Source of the DNA: CALKZN01 sp964633815
Lineage (GTDB): Bacteria > Pseudomonadota > Gammaproteobacteria > Arenicellales > Arenicellaceae
Assembly: GCA_964633815.1 (NCBI GenBank)
Contig: CAZWHW010000009.1
Location: forward strand, 10,126 to 74,125
Direction: 5' to 3'
DNA length: 64,000 bases
The notes under the pieces were generated by a model. The model made no database searches and was not told where the DNA came from. It saw only the letters and a program-made list of their open reading frames with translations. The translations under genes were made by a program, and so were the position numbers. Positions 16,708-26,347 of the stretch are shown here, piece after piece (within the stretch, counting starts at the first letter, position 1; the number at the start of each line of letters is the position of its first letter).

Positions 16708-17268
16708 ATGAAAGTAGAAACAACGCCCTTGGAAGGCGTTTTATTAATTACTCCGCAAGTTTTTGGAGATGACCGTGGTTTTTTTATGGAAACGTTCAAT
16801 GCCGCTAAAACGGCTGATCAAGGTTTACCTGAACTATTTGTACAAGACAATCATTCTCGTTCTAGTAAAGGTGTGTTGCGTGGTTTACATTATCAATATC
16901 CCCAATGGCAAGGAAAGTTGGTTCGCGCTATCTCGGGAGAAATTTTTGATGTTGCAGTCGATATTCGTCAAGACTCACAAACGTTTGGCCAGTGGTTTGG
17001 CGCCTATTTGAATGATGAAAATAAACAGCAATTATATGTCCCACCTGGCTTTGCTCATGGGTTTTGTGTGACTAGCGATATAGCGGATGTTGCCTATAAA
17101 TGCACCTCAGATTATCAGCCTGAACAGGATGTGGGCATTCGTTGGGATGATCCTGAGGTTGCCATTGATTGGCCTATTAAAGAGCCTTTAATATCTGATA
17201 AAGATGCCAAAGCTCCACTATTGAAAGACACTGAGCCACGCTTTGTGAATTGCGCAAACGCAAAATAG
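16708..17268 (+). CDS. rfbC: dTDP-4-dehydrorhamnose 3,5-epimerase
   Basis: RmlC epimerises dTDP-4-keto-6-deoxyglucose at C3 and C5 in dTDP-L-rhamnose synthesis. The 186-residue protein has the cupin fold with the catalytic His in VLRGLHYQYPQWQGKLVRA, GEIFDVAVDIR, and the substrate-binding region YVPPGFAHGF with YKCTSDY. Length is standard. It is followed 18 bases later by rfbD. rfbA and rfbB, needed to complete the pathway, are not in the window. Confidence 0.95.
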   Translation: MKVETTPLEGVLLITPQVFGDDRGFFMETFNAAKTADQGLPELFVQDNHSRSSKGVLRGLHYQYPQWQGKLVRAISGEIFDVAVDIRQDSQTFGQWFGAYLNDENKQQLYVPPGFAHGFCVTSDIADVAYKCTSDYQPEQDVGIRWDDPEVAIDWPIKEPLISDKDAKAPLLKDTEPRFVNCANAK

Positions 17269-17286
17269 CGAAAATTGATTAATAAG

Positions 17287-18156
17287 ATGTCAAAAAAAAT
17301 AGCACTCATAGGCGTGAATGGGCAAGTTGGGCAATATTTATTATCTTGCTTAGGTGGTTTGGATGCTGAAATTGTTGGTTTAAGCCGTCAAGAATTAGAT
17401 CTAACTATCACTAGAGATATTCAATTAACGCTGAAAGAGATTAAGCCAGACTTGATTATTAATGCGAGTGCTTATACTGCTGTGGATACAGCAGAGTCTG
17501 AACCTGAATTGGCCTATCAGGTAAACTGTCTTGCACCAAAAACAATGTCTGAATATGCGGTGGACGTCAATGTGCCCATGATCCATTTTTCAACCGATTA
17601 TGTATTTGCTGGCGATGCTATTGAACCTTATTTAGAAAATGATGCTACTAACCCACAATCTGAATATGGTTCGAGCAAGCTGGCAGGAGAGCAAGCGGTA
17701 CTTGATTCAGGTGCGCAAGCGTTTATTTTTCGTACAGCATGGGTTTATTCACAAAAAGGGAATAATTTTTTCAAAACCATGCTTAAATTAGCCGCATCTG
17801 GATCTGAATTGAATATTGTTGATGATCAAGTGGGATCGCCGACTTATGCAGCCGCAATTGCACACGCAACTGCTGAAATTGTGCAAAAAATAATGGCTGA
17901 TCTGAACTTTCCAAAAGGGGTGTATCATATGACTTGCCAAGGTCAGACTAACTGGGCGGAGTTTGCTCAAGAGATTTTTGCGTTAAATGATCAAAATGTG
18001 ACAGTGAATGGAATTCCAAGTAAGGAATATCCAACGCCTGCAAAAAGGCCGAGTTTTTCTGTTTTGGATAATCAAAAATTATTAGAAGTTTTTGGTGTAA
18101 GTTTACCGGATTGGCGTGATGCTTTGCAGGCTTGTGTGGAAGAGAAAATCGTCTGA
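17287..18156 (+). CDS. rfbD: dTDP-4-dehydrorhamnose reductase
   Basis: RmlD reduces the 4-keto group with NAD(P)H to give dTDP-L-rhamnose. The 289-residue short-chain dehydrogenase fold has the nucleotide-binding GVNGQVGQYL near the start. The segment NASAYTAVDTAESEPELAYQVN is conserved, and the catalytic STDYVFAG and YGSSKLAGE (Tyr-x3-Lys) follow, then the substrate loop FRTAWVYS. ATG 17287 is preferred to the upstream TTG at 17275. The stop overlaps the ATG of the helicase gene (TGATG), so the two are translationally coupled. Confidence 0.95.
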   Translation: MSKKIALIGVNGQVGQYLLSCLGGLDAEIVGLSRQELDLTITRDIQLTLKEIKPDLIINASAYTAVDTAESEPELAYQVNCLAPKTMSEYAVDVNVPMIHFSTDYVFAGDAIEPYLENDATNPQSEYGSSKLAGEQAVLDSGAQAFIFRTAWVYSQKGNNFFKTMLKLAASGSELNIVDDQVGSPTYAAAIAHATAEIVQKIMADLNFPKGVYHMTCQGQTNWAEFAQEIFALNDQNVTVNGIPSKEYPTPAKRPSFSVLDNQKLLEVFGVSLPDWRDALQACVEEKIV

Positions 18157-20093
18157 TGAATTCATTTGAATTATTAGGTTCACAAGGGCCATTTGTTCAA
18201 CGGATTGAGCATTTCCAAGCACGTCAATATCAACAAGAGATGGCGGCTAAAATTGAAGAAATGATTCAATTTAATGGCACTTTGGTTGCAGAATCGGGCA
18301 CTGGCACAGGCAAAACCTATGCGTATCTCGTGCCAGCCTTAGTTTCGGGACGTAAAGTGGTTGTTTCTACCGGTACTAAATATTTACAGGATCAGTTGTT
18401 TCAACGTGACATTCCAACTGTAAGGCGAATTCTTGGTATGTCCATCGATGCGGCAATTTTAAAAGGTCGAGCTAATTATCTTTGTTTGGAGAGATTGGAA
18501 AATGTCAGTCTTCGTTCACCCAAGGTTAATCGTTTAGCATCGGATGATATTAGACATGTCAAACAATGGCGTAATAAAACGACTTTTGGAGACATTTCAG
18601 AAGTTGATTCTGTGAATGAAACGTCTATGATTTGGCCAGAAGTGACATCTAATACAGATAACTGTGTGGGTTCAGATTGTCATTTTTATGAAAAATGCTT
18701 TGTTAATAAAGCTAGAAAACGTGCTCAGCAAGCTGATATCGTGGTGGTTAACCATCATTTATATTTTGCTGATCATGCTTTGAAGCAAGATGGGTTTGGT
18801 AAGTTGTTGCCTGAAGCAGATGTGTGGATTTTTGACGAAGCCCATCAATTGCCAGATATTGCTAGTAATTTCTTAGGGCAATCAATCAGTCTTAGACAAA
18901 TTAATGAATTTATTAAAGATACTAAATCAGCCGATGCAACTGAAAAGAGTGGAGTCAGGGAATTAATAACAACACTTGATCAAATCGATAAAGCTGCAAA
19001 AGAGGTTATGTTGTCTCTGTTGAATGTGCAAGGTAGATTTGAATGGAATGAATTTGTAGACGATAAGCCGGTGTTTGTGAAACGCCTGTTTGCTATGAAT
19101 AAGATCATGGCTAAACTCTATGATTTATTGTCCGTGGCAAGTGTTTCTGGAGAAGCATTGGTGCGTTGTTATGAGCGGGTTATACAACTATCGACCTTAT
19201 TAGAGCGTTTTAATTCCGTAACTAGCGCCGATCAGGTGCGTTGGATTGAAGTGAACGCAAAAAGCTTTCGGATTCATGAAACACCATTAAATATTGGAAC
19301 GGCGGTGCAATCGACTATGAATGGGCCTAAGTCGGCGAAGATCTTTACTTCGGCAACCTTATCAGTGGATGGCAGTTTTCAACATTATTTGGATCAAATG
19401 GGTTTGGTGGAAGTGGATGTCGCACAATGGGATAGTCCGTTTAATTATTCCCAACAATCATTGCTATTTTTACCACAAAACTTACCTCCACCAAACCACC
19501 CTGATTACGCAGTTAAATTGGTTGATGCGATTCTTCCAGTAGTGCAAGCATCAGAAGGGCGGGCATTCTTGCTGTTTACCAGTTATCGTTTGATGCATAA
19601 AGTTCGTGAATATTTTGCTGGCCAAGGTTTTCGCTTGTTAGTACAAGGTGAGGCTAGTAAGCAGTCTCTGATTGCAGAGTTTAAAAGCACACCAAGAGCA
19701 CTATTATTTGCCACAATGGCGTTTTGGGAAGGGGTTGATATTCCGGGTGAAGCCTTATCTTGTGTTGTTATTGACAAGCTTCCATTTGAATCTCCGAGTG
19801 ATCCTGTTTTGCAGGCACGAATGCGGGCAATTGAAGCGGGTGGTAAAAATCCTTTTATGACCTACTCATTACCTCGGGCGGTTATTAGTTTACGTCAGGG
19901 AGCAGGTCGCTTAATTCGTGGTCATAGTGATTCGGGTGTGTTAATGCTTTGCGATCCTCGGCTTACAACGGCACGTTATGGGAGAGTATTTGTCGATAGT
20001 TTGCCGCCAATGAGCCAAACTATTCATGAATTTGAAGTGGTTGATTTTTTAAATGCATCGAACGATAGTTTGGAAGAAGCAACTCCATTTTGA
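18156..20093 (+). CDS. yoaA: YoaA-like iron-sulfur DNA helicase (DinG/XPD family)
   Basis: The 645-residue protein is a superfamily 2 5'-3' DNA helicase related to DinG and YoaA. The Walker A motif ESGTGTGKT is at 46-54 and the DEAH box at 227-230. Four cysteines with XPD-like spacing (110, 170, 175, 181) should hold a [4Fe-4S] cluster. Helicase motif VI is SLRQGAGRLIRG. In E. coli YoaA acts with the HolC chi subunit in replication-fork repair, and DinG is the alternative paralogue. Length near 640 and absence of an exonuclease domain favour YoaA. It is coupled to rfbD and followed by tsaB, the usual yoaA-tsaB order. Confidence 0.9.
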   Translation: MNSFELLGSQGPFVQRIEHFQARQYQQEMAAKIEEMIQFNGTLVAESGTGTGKTYAYLVPALVSGRKVVVSTGTKYLQDQLFQRDIPTVRRILGMSIDAAILKGRANYLCLERLENVSLRSPKVNRLASDDIRHVKQWRNKTTFGDISEVDSVNETSMIWPEVTSNTDNCVGSDCHFYEKCFVNKARKRAQQADIVVVNHHLYFADHALKQDGFGKLLPEADVWIFDEAHQLPDIASNFLGQSISLRQINEFIKDTKSADATEKSGVRELITTLDQIDKAAKEVMLSLLNVQGRFEWNEFVDDKPVFVKRLFAMNKIMAKLYDLLSVASVSGEALVRCYERVIQLSTLLERFNSVTSADQVRWIEVNAKSFRIHETPLNIGTAVQSTMNGPKSAKIFTSATLSVDGSFQHYLDQMGLVEVDVAQWDSPFNYSQQSLLFLPQNLPPPNHPDYAVKLVDAILPVVQASEGRAFLLFTSYRLMHKVREYFAGQGFRLLVQGEASKQSLIAEFKSTPRALLFATMAFWEGVDIPGEALSCVVIDKLPFESPSDPVLQARMRAIEAGGKNPFMTYSLPRAVISLRQGAGRLIRGHSDSGVLMLCDPRLTTARYGRVFVDSLPPMSQTIHEFEVVDFLNASNDSLEEATPF

Positions 20094-20119
20094 TTTGTTT
20101 TGCGTGCTGAGAGAAGATT

Positions 20120-20860
20120 GTGCAATCTAATAAACAAAATATTTTAGCGTTTGATACAACTACAGTGGCTTGCACTGTTGCACTGAAATGCGCAGATCAA
20201 ATTTTTTCACGACATGTTGAGATTGCTAATATTCATTCACAAAAATTATTAGCAATGATTGATGAAGTGTTGCTAGAAGCTGGCATCAACCTTAGTGATT
20301 TAAGTTATTTAGCTGTTGGTATTGGACCCGGCTCATTTACTGGTTTACGGATTGGTATTGGTGTTGCACAAGCTTTGGCATATTGTCACAACCTTAAAGT
20401 TTTACCCATTTCAAGCCTTGAAATGTTAGCAGTCACTGCACTGGCCACTCAAAAAAATACCCATCAAGGTACAATTATTGTTGCTCATGATGCGAGAATG
20501 TCGGAAGTTTATATTGCAAAATTTGAATTAAAACCTGAAAAAAGGTTAAATCTTAGTGGTGATTTATGTTTACAGCGGCCAGAAAATTTCGAATATTTTT
20601 CTACCGAAAATCAAATGAGCAATAAAGATTCATTGCAGCTACTGTGCGGGAATGCATGGCAAATATATCATGACAAGATCCCCAAAATTCCAAATAATTG
20701 CAGATATATTGAACAGAGTTCAGTGCCTAACGTATATTCTGTTATTGGTTATTTAGATCAACATTTAATGCAGTTTGAAGTCATTAATTGGCAAACACTT
20801 TCTCCAGTTTATGTGCGCAACGATGTCGCGAAGAAATCGAGTAAAAAACCAATTATTTAG
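20120..20860 (+). CDS. tsaB: tRNA threonylcarbamoyladenosine biosynthesis protein TsaB
   Basis: TsaB is the ASKHA-fold partner of TsaD and TsaE in making t6A37 of ANN-decoding tRNAs. The 246-residue protein contains ILAFDTTTVACTVALK at the N-terminus, HSQKLLAMIDEVL, and YLAVGIGPGSFTGLRIGIG, the family signature. The metal-binding histidines of TsaD are absent, as expected. The start is GTG at 20120, preceded by an AGAGAAG Shine-Dalgarno sequence. It follows the YoaA-like helicase by 26 bases. Confidence 0.95.
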   Translation: MQSNKQNILAFDTTTVACTVALKCADQIFSRHVEIANIHSQKLLAMIDEVLLEAGINLSDLSYLAVGIGPGSFTGLRIGIGVAQALAYCHNLKVLPISSLEMLAVTALATQKNTHQGTIIVAHDARMSEVYIAKFELKPEKRLNLSGDLCLQRPENFEYFSTENQMSNKDSLQLLCGNAWQIYHDKIPKIPNNCRYIEQSSVPNVYSVIGYLDQHLMQFEVINWQTLSPVYVRNDVAKKSSKKPII

Positions 20861-20883
20861 ATGGAATTGCAGGTCTAGTCAAA

Positions 20884-21474
20884 CTAGCATAAAATTTCAA
20901 ATTGAAGAGTTTGATTAATGATTGACCCCACTTTTACATCCACAGTCCATTGACCTATAAATTCTTCCATGCCTGCGGCGGGATTAATCCATTGCAGCAT
21001 GCCCGCGCCAGCACTACGATGAAGTTTTAAAGATGCCCAAGCTAAGGATTCTTTTTGCGTGACAAAGAAGGGGAAAGAATTATTTTCACGTTCTTGGTCG
21101 TTTGGGTCCTTCCAATTTATATTGATTTGATGAAGTTTAGGTTGGTGATTGGCAAACTTTATTGTTAGATAAATTTGATCATCACAAGAAAAGGTTGTTT
21201 GCGCAGGATCTTTTGGATTGAGTGATAAGAATACATCAGCAACTGACTCAGGTTTGTTTTCATTCTTAGGAGCTGCTTGTTCAGTGCCGGAATTTTGAGT
21301 CACTTCTTGAGCTGTTTCTTTATTTAGCTTTGGTTTTTGCTCAGCATTTTGAATGTCAGTTTGAAGAAGTTTTGGGTTTTGTCCATTCTGCTTATCTGCA
21401 ATGCTATTATTTTCCTGGCAAGCTGTGATCATAAAAAAGGCTGCGAAAAACACGCAGCCTTTTCTGTTATCCAT
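20884..21474 (-). CDS. Lipoprotein of unknown function
   Basis: The protein starting at ATG 21474 has 196 residues. It begins with the signal MDNRKGCVFFAAFFMITAC, whose lipobox ITAC places the lipidated cysteine at residue 19. A Gln/Lys/Asn-rich linker of about 65 residues follows, then a predicted beta-rich domain with two cysteines, one at the very C-terminus, possibly a disulfide. I do not recognise the family. The first part of the gene is also a perfect terminator hairpin for the upstream gene (see that entry). An ATG at 21489 in frame is possible but adds nothing recognisable. Confidence 0.65.
   Translation of the reverse strand: MDNRKGCVFFAAFFMITACQENNSIADKQNGQNPKLLQTDIQNAEQKPKLNKETAQEVTQNSGTEQAAPKNENKPESVADVFLSLNPKDPAQTTFSCDDQIYLTIKFANHQPKLHQININWKDPNDQERENNSFPFFVTQKESLAWASLKLHRSAGAGMLQWINPAAGMEEFIGQWTVDVKVGSIINQTLQFEILC
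21433..21463 (-). terminator. Rho-independent terminator embedded in a lipoprotein signal sequence
   Basis: An 11-bp stem (21453-21463 with 21435-21445, core AAGGCTGCG/CGCAGCCTT) with a 7-base loop is followed on the minus strand by six T. It begins 45 bases after the stop of the lipoprotein gene at 21508 and so should end that transcript. It also encodes residues 5-14 of the next gene's signal peptide. Confidence 0.7.
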
Positions 21475-21507
21475 AAAGTTTAATATCATGATGAGACCGT
21501 ATATTTA

Positions 21508-22008
21508 TCACCGAGATAAATTAATGGGGCCACCGAAAACACAATCGACGTCATCTTCTTCACCATCAGCGTTAATGACTGTTATAGGTTCAAATTCATC
21601 AAATACTGATTGGCCTACAATAGTGTTATCAATGACTACGGCATTAAAACCATCACCTACGAGTGTCGCTGGATTAGCTGCGGCACTAATTGTTAATGTT
21701 CCACCTGCTAACGTTGCTCCAGTACATACATCAGGTACTTCACCAGCGGCTGAGTTTAATCGAATAACAGTTATTGAAAATGTTACTGTTGAAGACTGTG
21801 GATTTCCCGGTATTCCAACCGTATCAAACTGGGCAAAATCGAATTGAACGTCATATGCAAAACTAGTGCTTTCTTGCAAAATTCCAAAAAATGTACCTGA
21901 AATATTTACTCCTTCAGTTGAACCCGTTCCCCCGGAACTACATGCAGCTACAACCATACTAAAGCTTATGATAAATAATGTTTTAAGTGTTTTTACTAAA
22001 TTTCGCAT
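21508..22008 (-). CDS. Small lipoprotein of unknown function
   Basis: This 166-residue protein has a clear lipoprotein signal (lipobox VAAC, Cys23) followed by a Ser/Gly linker. The mature part is a beta-rich, acidic domain with paired cysteines (VCTGATL and DVDCVFGG) that could form a disulfide. I do not recognise the family. It lies upstream of another unknown lipoprotein on the same strand, with a terminator between them, so the two may be separately transcribed or read through. Confidence 0.65.
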   Translation of the reverse strand: MRNLVKTLKTLFIISFSMVVAACSSGGTGSTEGVNISGTFFGILQESTSFAYDVQFDFAQFDTVGIPGNPQSSTVTFSITVIRLNSAAGEVPDVCTGATLAGGTLTISAAANPATLVGDGFNAVVIDNTIVGQSVFDEFEPITVINADGEEDDVDCVFGGPINLSR

Positions 22009-22138
22009 AAGGCTAACCTTTTCGTTTTTATACTAAGTCACAATGATTGTGACTATTTATGATTAAATTTTATTAAAATATGTAACTTGATAAAATATAT
22101 CATATTTCTCTTTTATGTCTATGATTTAATTTGAATTT

Positions 22139-23407
22139 CTAGTCTGTATTGTGAATTTTTGTTATTTTTCTAATTCTAACCGACCGAATTAAGGTGCCAC
22201 TTGTTCGTAATATTTCTAATTTAAAGCCTTTAACCTCTATTAATGTGGGCTTAACTGGAATTTCTTCTAATATATGCAAAACTAAACCATTAATTGTTTT
22301 GGCAAAATTAGTTGGTAGGTTCCAATCCATTTTTCGATTAAGGTCGCGAATGCTAGTTTCACCTCGTACAACGATTGAACCATCTTTTGCTGCTGGCTGA
22401 TCTTCTTTGTCAGGTACATATTGAGTGAAGTCGCCAACAATCTCTTCAAGAATTTCTTCCATGGTTATGAGGCCTTTTAGGCTGCCATATTCATCGACAA
22501 CTAAGGCGAAACGTCGACGTTCAGCTTGAAGATGGTTTAGCGTCTTAGTAATAGATAAGTTCTCCGGGATAAAATATGGTTCACGAATATATTTTTTCAG
22601 TTCATTCTTGCTTGGTTGCTTTTCATTTAAAAGCGGTAAAATTTTGCGTAAATGCAAAATACCTAATATGTTTTCCATCGATTTTTCATAGACGGGTAAG
22701 CGGGTATAACGACTATTAGTGATTTTCTCGAAAATGGTTTCTATATTATCATCAATGTTTAATCCTTCTATGCTGTTCGTTGGCACCATTACATCATTCA
22801 CGGTAATACTGTCCATTTCTAGTACACCGAGTAACATGTTTTGATAAGAGCTATTTATGGTATTGGAAGATTCTAGTACAGCTGCTCTGAGCTCATCAAT
22901 ATTCAAGGCGTTCTGTCCAGTTGCCTGTTTAACACCAAATAAACGTAGTATATTGTTGGCGAAAAAATTCACCATCACAATTAATGGTTTTAAAAAACGT
23001 TGTAATCCTAATAATAACCATGAACTTGGAAAAGCAATTTTTTCTGGAAATTGAGCTGCTAGTGTTTTTGGTGCAACTTCGGCAAATATGAGCACAATAA
23101 TAATCAATGCACCAGTAGCAATCGCAATTCCCACATCACCAAATAATCGTAAACCAATAATTGTTGCGATCGTTGGAGCAGTTAAATTAGTGATATTGTT
23201 GCCGACCAGAATCGTACCTAATAATTTGTCAGGATTTTCAAGTAGTTTTAAAACACGTTTGGCGGCGGCGTTGCCTGAATCTGCTTGGTGTTTTAAACGA
23301 TAACGATTAACTGCCATCATTGCTGTTTCTGAGGCGGAAAATATTGCCGACAACAAGATTAAAAAAAACAGAATGATGAATAAGCCTATAATAGGTATGT
23401 TTTCCAA
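22139..23407 (-). CDS. CNNM/CorB-type membrane protein with CBS and CorC domains
   Basis: The 422-residue protein matches the CorB/YfjD family, proposed to take part in Mg2+ or Co2+ transport. It has a DUF21 membrane domain (about 1-185; FSASETAMMAVNRYRLK, LVGNNITNLTAPTIAT, FAEVAPKTLAAQFPEKIA), a CBS pair (about 205-325; RYTRLPVYEKSMENILGILHLRK and RRFALVVDEYGSLKGLITMEEILEEIVGDF), and a C-terminal CorC_HlyC domain. In many gammaproteobacteria this gene sits near ypjD and ffh; here those are 33 kb away. The start is ATG 23407. Confidence 0.92.
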   Translation of the reverse strand: MENIPIIGLFIILFFLILLSAIFSASETAMMAVNRYRLKHQADSGNAAAKRVLKLLENPDKLLGTILVGNNITNLTAPTIATIIGLRLFGDVGIAIATGALIIIVLIFAEVAPKTLAAQFPEKIAFPSSWLLLGLQRFLKPLIVMVNFFANNILRLFGVKQATGQNALNIDELRAAVLESSNTINSSYQNMLLGVLEMDSITVNDVMVPTNSIEGLNIDDNIETIFEKITNSRYTRLPVYEKSMENILGILHLRKILPLLNEKQPSKNELKKYIREPYFIPENLSITKTLNHLQAERRRFALVVDEYGSLKGLITMEEILEEIVGDFTQYVPDKEDQPAAKDGSIVVRGETSIRDLNRKMDWNLPTNFAKTINGLVLHILEEIPVKPTLIEVKGFKLEILRTSGTLIRSVRIRKITKIHNTD

Positions 23408-23683
23408 AATTAATAACTTAGAATTTATTTGGATCTATTTTACAAGCTTGTCGCCATCCTGTGTAGTGGTGTAAGTAACTCATTTACGCTAAAATAATTA
23501 ACAGATTTCAACCAAAAAACAAAAAAATACTTTTGCTTAAGTATAATTGATCCATTCAATCAGCATTTTGTTAAGATGGTCACGACTTATAACTTGTTGA
23601 TTTGTTTATCAATTATCCAAAAACAACTAAAGAGAAGTTAATTCCTAATACAGTAAAAGTAAAGCAACCAAAGGGGTTTAACC

Positions 23684-26263
23684 ATGTTAAAAGAATATCG
23701 TTTACACGTTGAGGAGCGCGCCAAACAAGGAATTGTGCCTTTACCATTAAGCGCAGAGCAAGTTGCCGATTTGATCGAACTGTTGAAAAGTCCTCCTAAA
23801 GGTGAAGAAGATTTTTTAATGGAATTGTTCACCCAGCGTATTCCCGCGGGCGTCGATCAAGCTGCTTATGTCAAGGCTAGTTTTTTAGCAGCCATTATTA
23901 ATGGGGAAGTCGAATCTCCATTAATATCAGACGAACGTGCAGTTGAAATTCTAGGTACCATGTTGGGCGGCTATAACATTGCGCCAATGATACAGGCATT
24001 AGATAACAAAAAATTGGCTGATGAGGCAGCTAAAGGTTTGTCGCACACGTTATTGATGTTCGATGCTTTTTATGATGTCAAAGAAAAAGCAGATGCTGGC
24101 AATACATATGCCAAACAAGTTGTTCAGTCTTGGGCAGATGCCGAATGGTTCACCAGCAAAGACAAATTGGCTGAAAAGGTCACTGTGACTGTTTTCAAGG
24201 TGCCGGGTGAAACCAATACGGACGATTTATCACCAGCACCTGATGCTTGGTCGCGTCCAGATATTCCTTTGCATGCCTTAGCTATGCTGAAAATGCCGCG
24301 TGAGAATTTTGTCGATAACCCGATTGATACTATCGAAGAATTAGAAAAGAAGGGCTTTCCAGTGGCATATGTTGGCGATGTGGTTGGTACCGGATCTTCG
24401 CGTAAATCAGCGACAAACTCAGTTCTTTGGTATATGGGTGATGATATTCCGTTTATTCCGAACAAGCGAGATGGTGGTTTTTGTTTTGGTGGGAAAATTG
24501 CGCCGATTTTCTTTAATACGATGGAAGATTCTGGCGCTTTACCTATTGAGTTTGATGTGTCTAATATGCAAATGGGTGATGTGATTGACGTTTATCCTTA
24601 TGCAGGTAAAGTCTGTAAACATGACTCGGATGAGATCATCACTGAATTCGAGCTGCGTTCAGAAGTTTTGTTAGACGAAGTGCAAGCGGGAGGTCGAATC
24701 CCATTGATTATTGGTCGCGGTTTAACTTCGCGTGCCCGTGAATCGCTTGGTTTGGGTGAATCAGATCTGTTCCGCAAACCAGAAGAAGTTGAAAGTTCTG
24801 GCAAAGGTTATACCTTAGCGCAAAAAATGGTCGGCAAAGCTTGTGGACTTGAAGGTGTTCGAGCTGGGCAATATTGCGAGCCAAAAATGACGACTGTCGG
24901 TTCGCAAGATACCACAGGTCCTATGACGCGAGATGAATTGAAAGATTTAGCTTGTTTGGGATTTTCAGCAGATTTGGTCATGCAGTCTTTTTGTCACACT
25001 GCAGCTTATCCAAAACCAGTTGATGTAGATACTCACGCCAACTTGCCTGACTTTATTATGAATCGAGGTGGCGTTTCGCTAAAGCCAGGTGATGGGATTA
25101 TTCACTCTTGGTTAAATCGCATGCTCATGCCTGACACTGTGGGCACGGGTGGTGATTCTCATACGCGTTTCCCATTAGGTATTTCGTTTCCAGCAGGTTC
25201 AGGTCTAGTGGCTTTTGCGGCTGCGACAGGAGTCATGCCGTTGGATATGCCTGAATCTGTTTTGGTTCGTTTCAAAGGTGAAATGCAAAAGGGCATTACT
25301 TTACGTGATCTGGTGCATGCGATTCCTTATGTAGCAATTCAAAAGGGTTTATTAACAGTCGAAAAGAAAGGCAAGAAAAATATTTTCTCAGGCCGTGTAT
25401 TAGAGATCGAAGGCTTGCCTGATTTGAAAGTTGAACAAGCTTTTGAGTTAGCAGACGCTTCAGCAGAGCGTTCCGCTGCAGGTTGTACAATCAAACTTAA
25501 TAAAGAACCAATCATCGAATACATCACCTCGAACATCACCATGCTTAAGTGGATGATTGCTGAAGGTTATGGTGATGAGCGAACCATTACGCGTCGTATT
25601 TTGAAGATGCAAGATTGGCTAGCAAACCCAGAATTGATGGAGGCGGACGCTGATGCGGAATATGCTGAAGTAATTGAAATTGATTTAAATGAGATTAAAG
25701 AACCAATTCTGTGTGCACCAAACGACCCAGATGATGCAGTTTTATTATCAGACGTTGCAGGCCGACAAATCGACGAAGTGTTTATTGGCTCATGCATGAC
25801 GAATATTGGTCATTTCCGTGCTGCGGGTAAACTTTTCCAACAAATGGGGAAGCCAACGCCATCAAGAACCTGGATTGTGCCGCCAACAAAAATGGATGAA
25901 GCTCAACTGACTAAAGAAGGTTATTACAGTATTTTCGGCAGTGCGGGTGCGCGCACTGAAATGCCAGGTTGTTCGCTTTGTATGGGTAATCAAGCGAGAG
26001 TTGCGGCGAATTCAACGGTGGTTTCTACTTCAACACGAAATTTCCCGAACCGTTTAGGTGATGGTGCAGATGTGTTCCTCGCTTCGGCTGAACTTTCTGC
26101 CATAGCAGCGGTGCATGGGAAATTGCCCACAGTTTCTGAGTATTTAGAAGTAGCAAAAAATATTGATACCATGGCAGAAGAAGTTTATCGTTATTTGAAT
26201 TTCAATGAGATAGATACATACCAAGATGTCGCTGACACGGTTAAACTCAAAGAAGTTTCATAA
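23684..26263 (+). CDS. acnB: Aconitate hydratase B (bifunctional, proteobacterial type)
   Basis: AcnB isomerises citrate to isocitrate in the TCA cycle and in many species hydrates 2-methylaconitate. The 859 residues match the E. coli length. The HEAT-like N-terminal domain begins MLKEYRLHVEERAKQGI. The swivel domain follows (GDVVGTGSSRKSATNSVLWYMG), then the catalytic domains with VGSQDTTGPMTRDE and GTGGDSHTRFPLG. The [4Fe-4S] cysteines are in IGSCMTNIGHF and PGCSLCMGNQ. A Shine-Dalgarno AAGGGG lies 8 bases before ATG. A second, more divergent AcnB follows directly. The 276 bases upstream hold no element I can name with confidence. Confidence 0.97.
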   Translation: MLKEYRLHVEERAKQGIVPLPLSAEQVADLIELLKSPPKGEEDFLMELFTQRIPAGVDQAAYVKASFLAAIINGEVESPLISDERAVEILGTMLGGYNIAPMIQALDNKKLADEAAKGLSHTLLMFDAFYDVKEKADAGNTYAKQVVQSWADAEWFTSKDKLAEKVTVTVFKVPGETNTDDLSPAPDAWSRPDIPLHALAMLKMPRENFVDNPIDTIEELEKKGFPVAYVGDVVGTGSSRKSATNSVLWYMGDDIPFIPNKRDGGFCFGGKIAPIFFNTMEDSGALPIEFDVSNMQMGDVIDVYPYAGKVCKHDSDEIITEFELRSEVLLDEVQAGGRIPLIIGRGLTSRARESLGLGESDLFRKPEEVESSGKGYTLAQKMVGKACGLEGVRAGQYCEPKMTTVGSQDTTGPMTRDELKDLACLGFSADLVMQSFCHTAAYPKPVDVDTHANLPDFIMNRGGVSLKPGDGIIHSWLNRMLMPDTVGTGGDSHTRFPLGISFPAGSGLVAFAAATGVMPLDMPESVLVRFKGEMQKGITLRDLVHAIPYVAIQKGLLTVEKKGKKNIFSGRVLEIEGLPDLKVEQAFELADASAERSAAGCTIKLNKEPIIEYITSNITMLKWMIAEGYGDERTITRRILKMQDWLANPELMEADADAEYAEVIEIDLNEIKEPILCAPNDPDDAVLLSDVAGRQIDEVFIGSCMTNIGHFRAAGKLFQQMGKPTPSRTWIVPPTKMDEAQLTKEGYYSIFGSAGARTEMPGCSLCMGNQARVAANSTVVSTSTRNFPNRLGDGADVFLASAELSAIAAVHGKLPTVSEYLEVAKNIDTMAEEVYRYLNFNEIDTYQDVADTVKLKEVS

Positions 26264-26347
26264 TAACTTTCAAAATACTGAGTAAAATAGCCAGTTTATT
26301 CAGGTTTGTGGTTAATACTGCCTAAAGAATTCAGGTAGAATATTTGT

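Noticed and set aside
20868..20890. CTAGT-CAA-ACTAG hairpin between tsaB and the convergent lipoprotein as a terminator.
   Set aside because: The stem is only 5 bp and lacks a T run on either strand.
21401..21847. A 148-codon plus-strand frame with Ser/Thr-rich sequence.
   Set aside because: It runs antisense through two lipoprotein genes that have proper signal peptides and lipoboxes.
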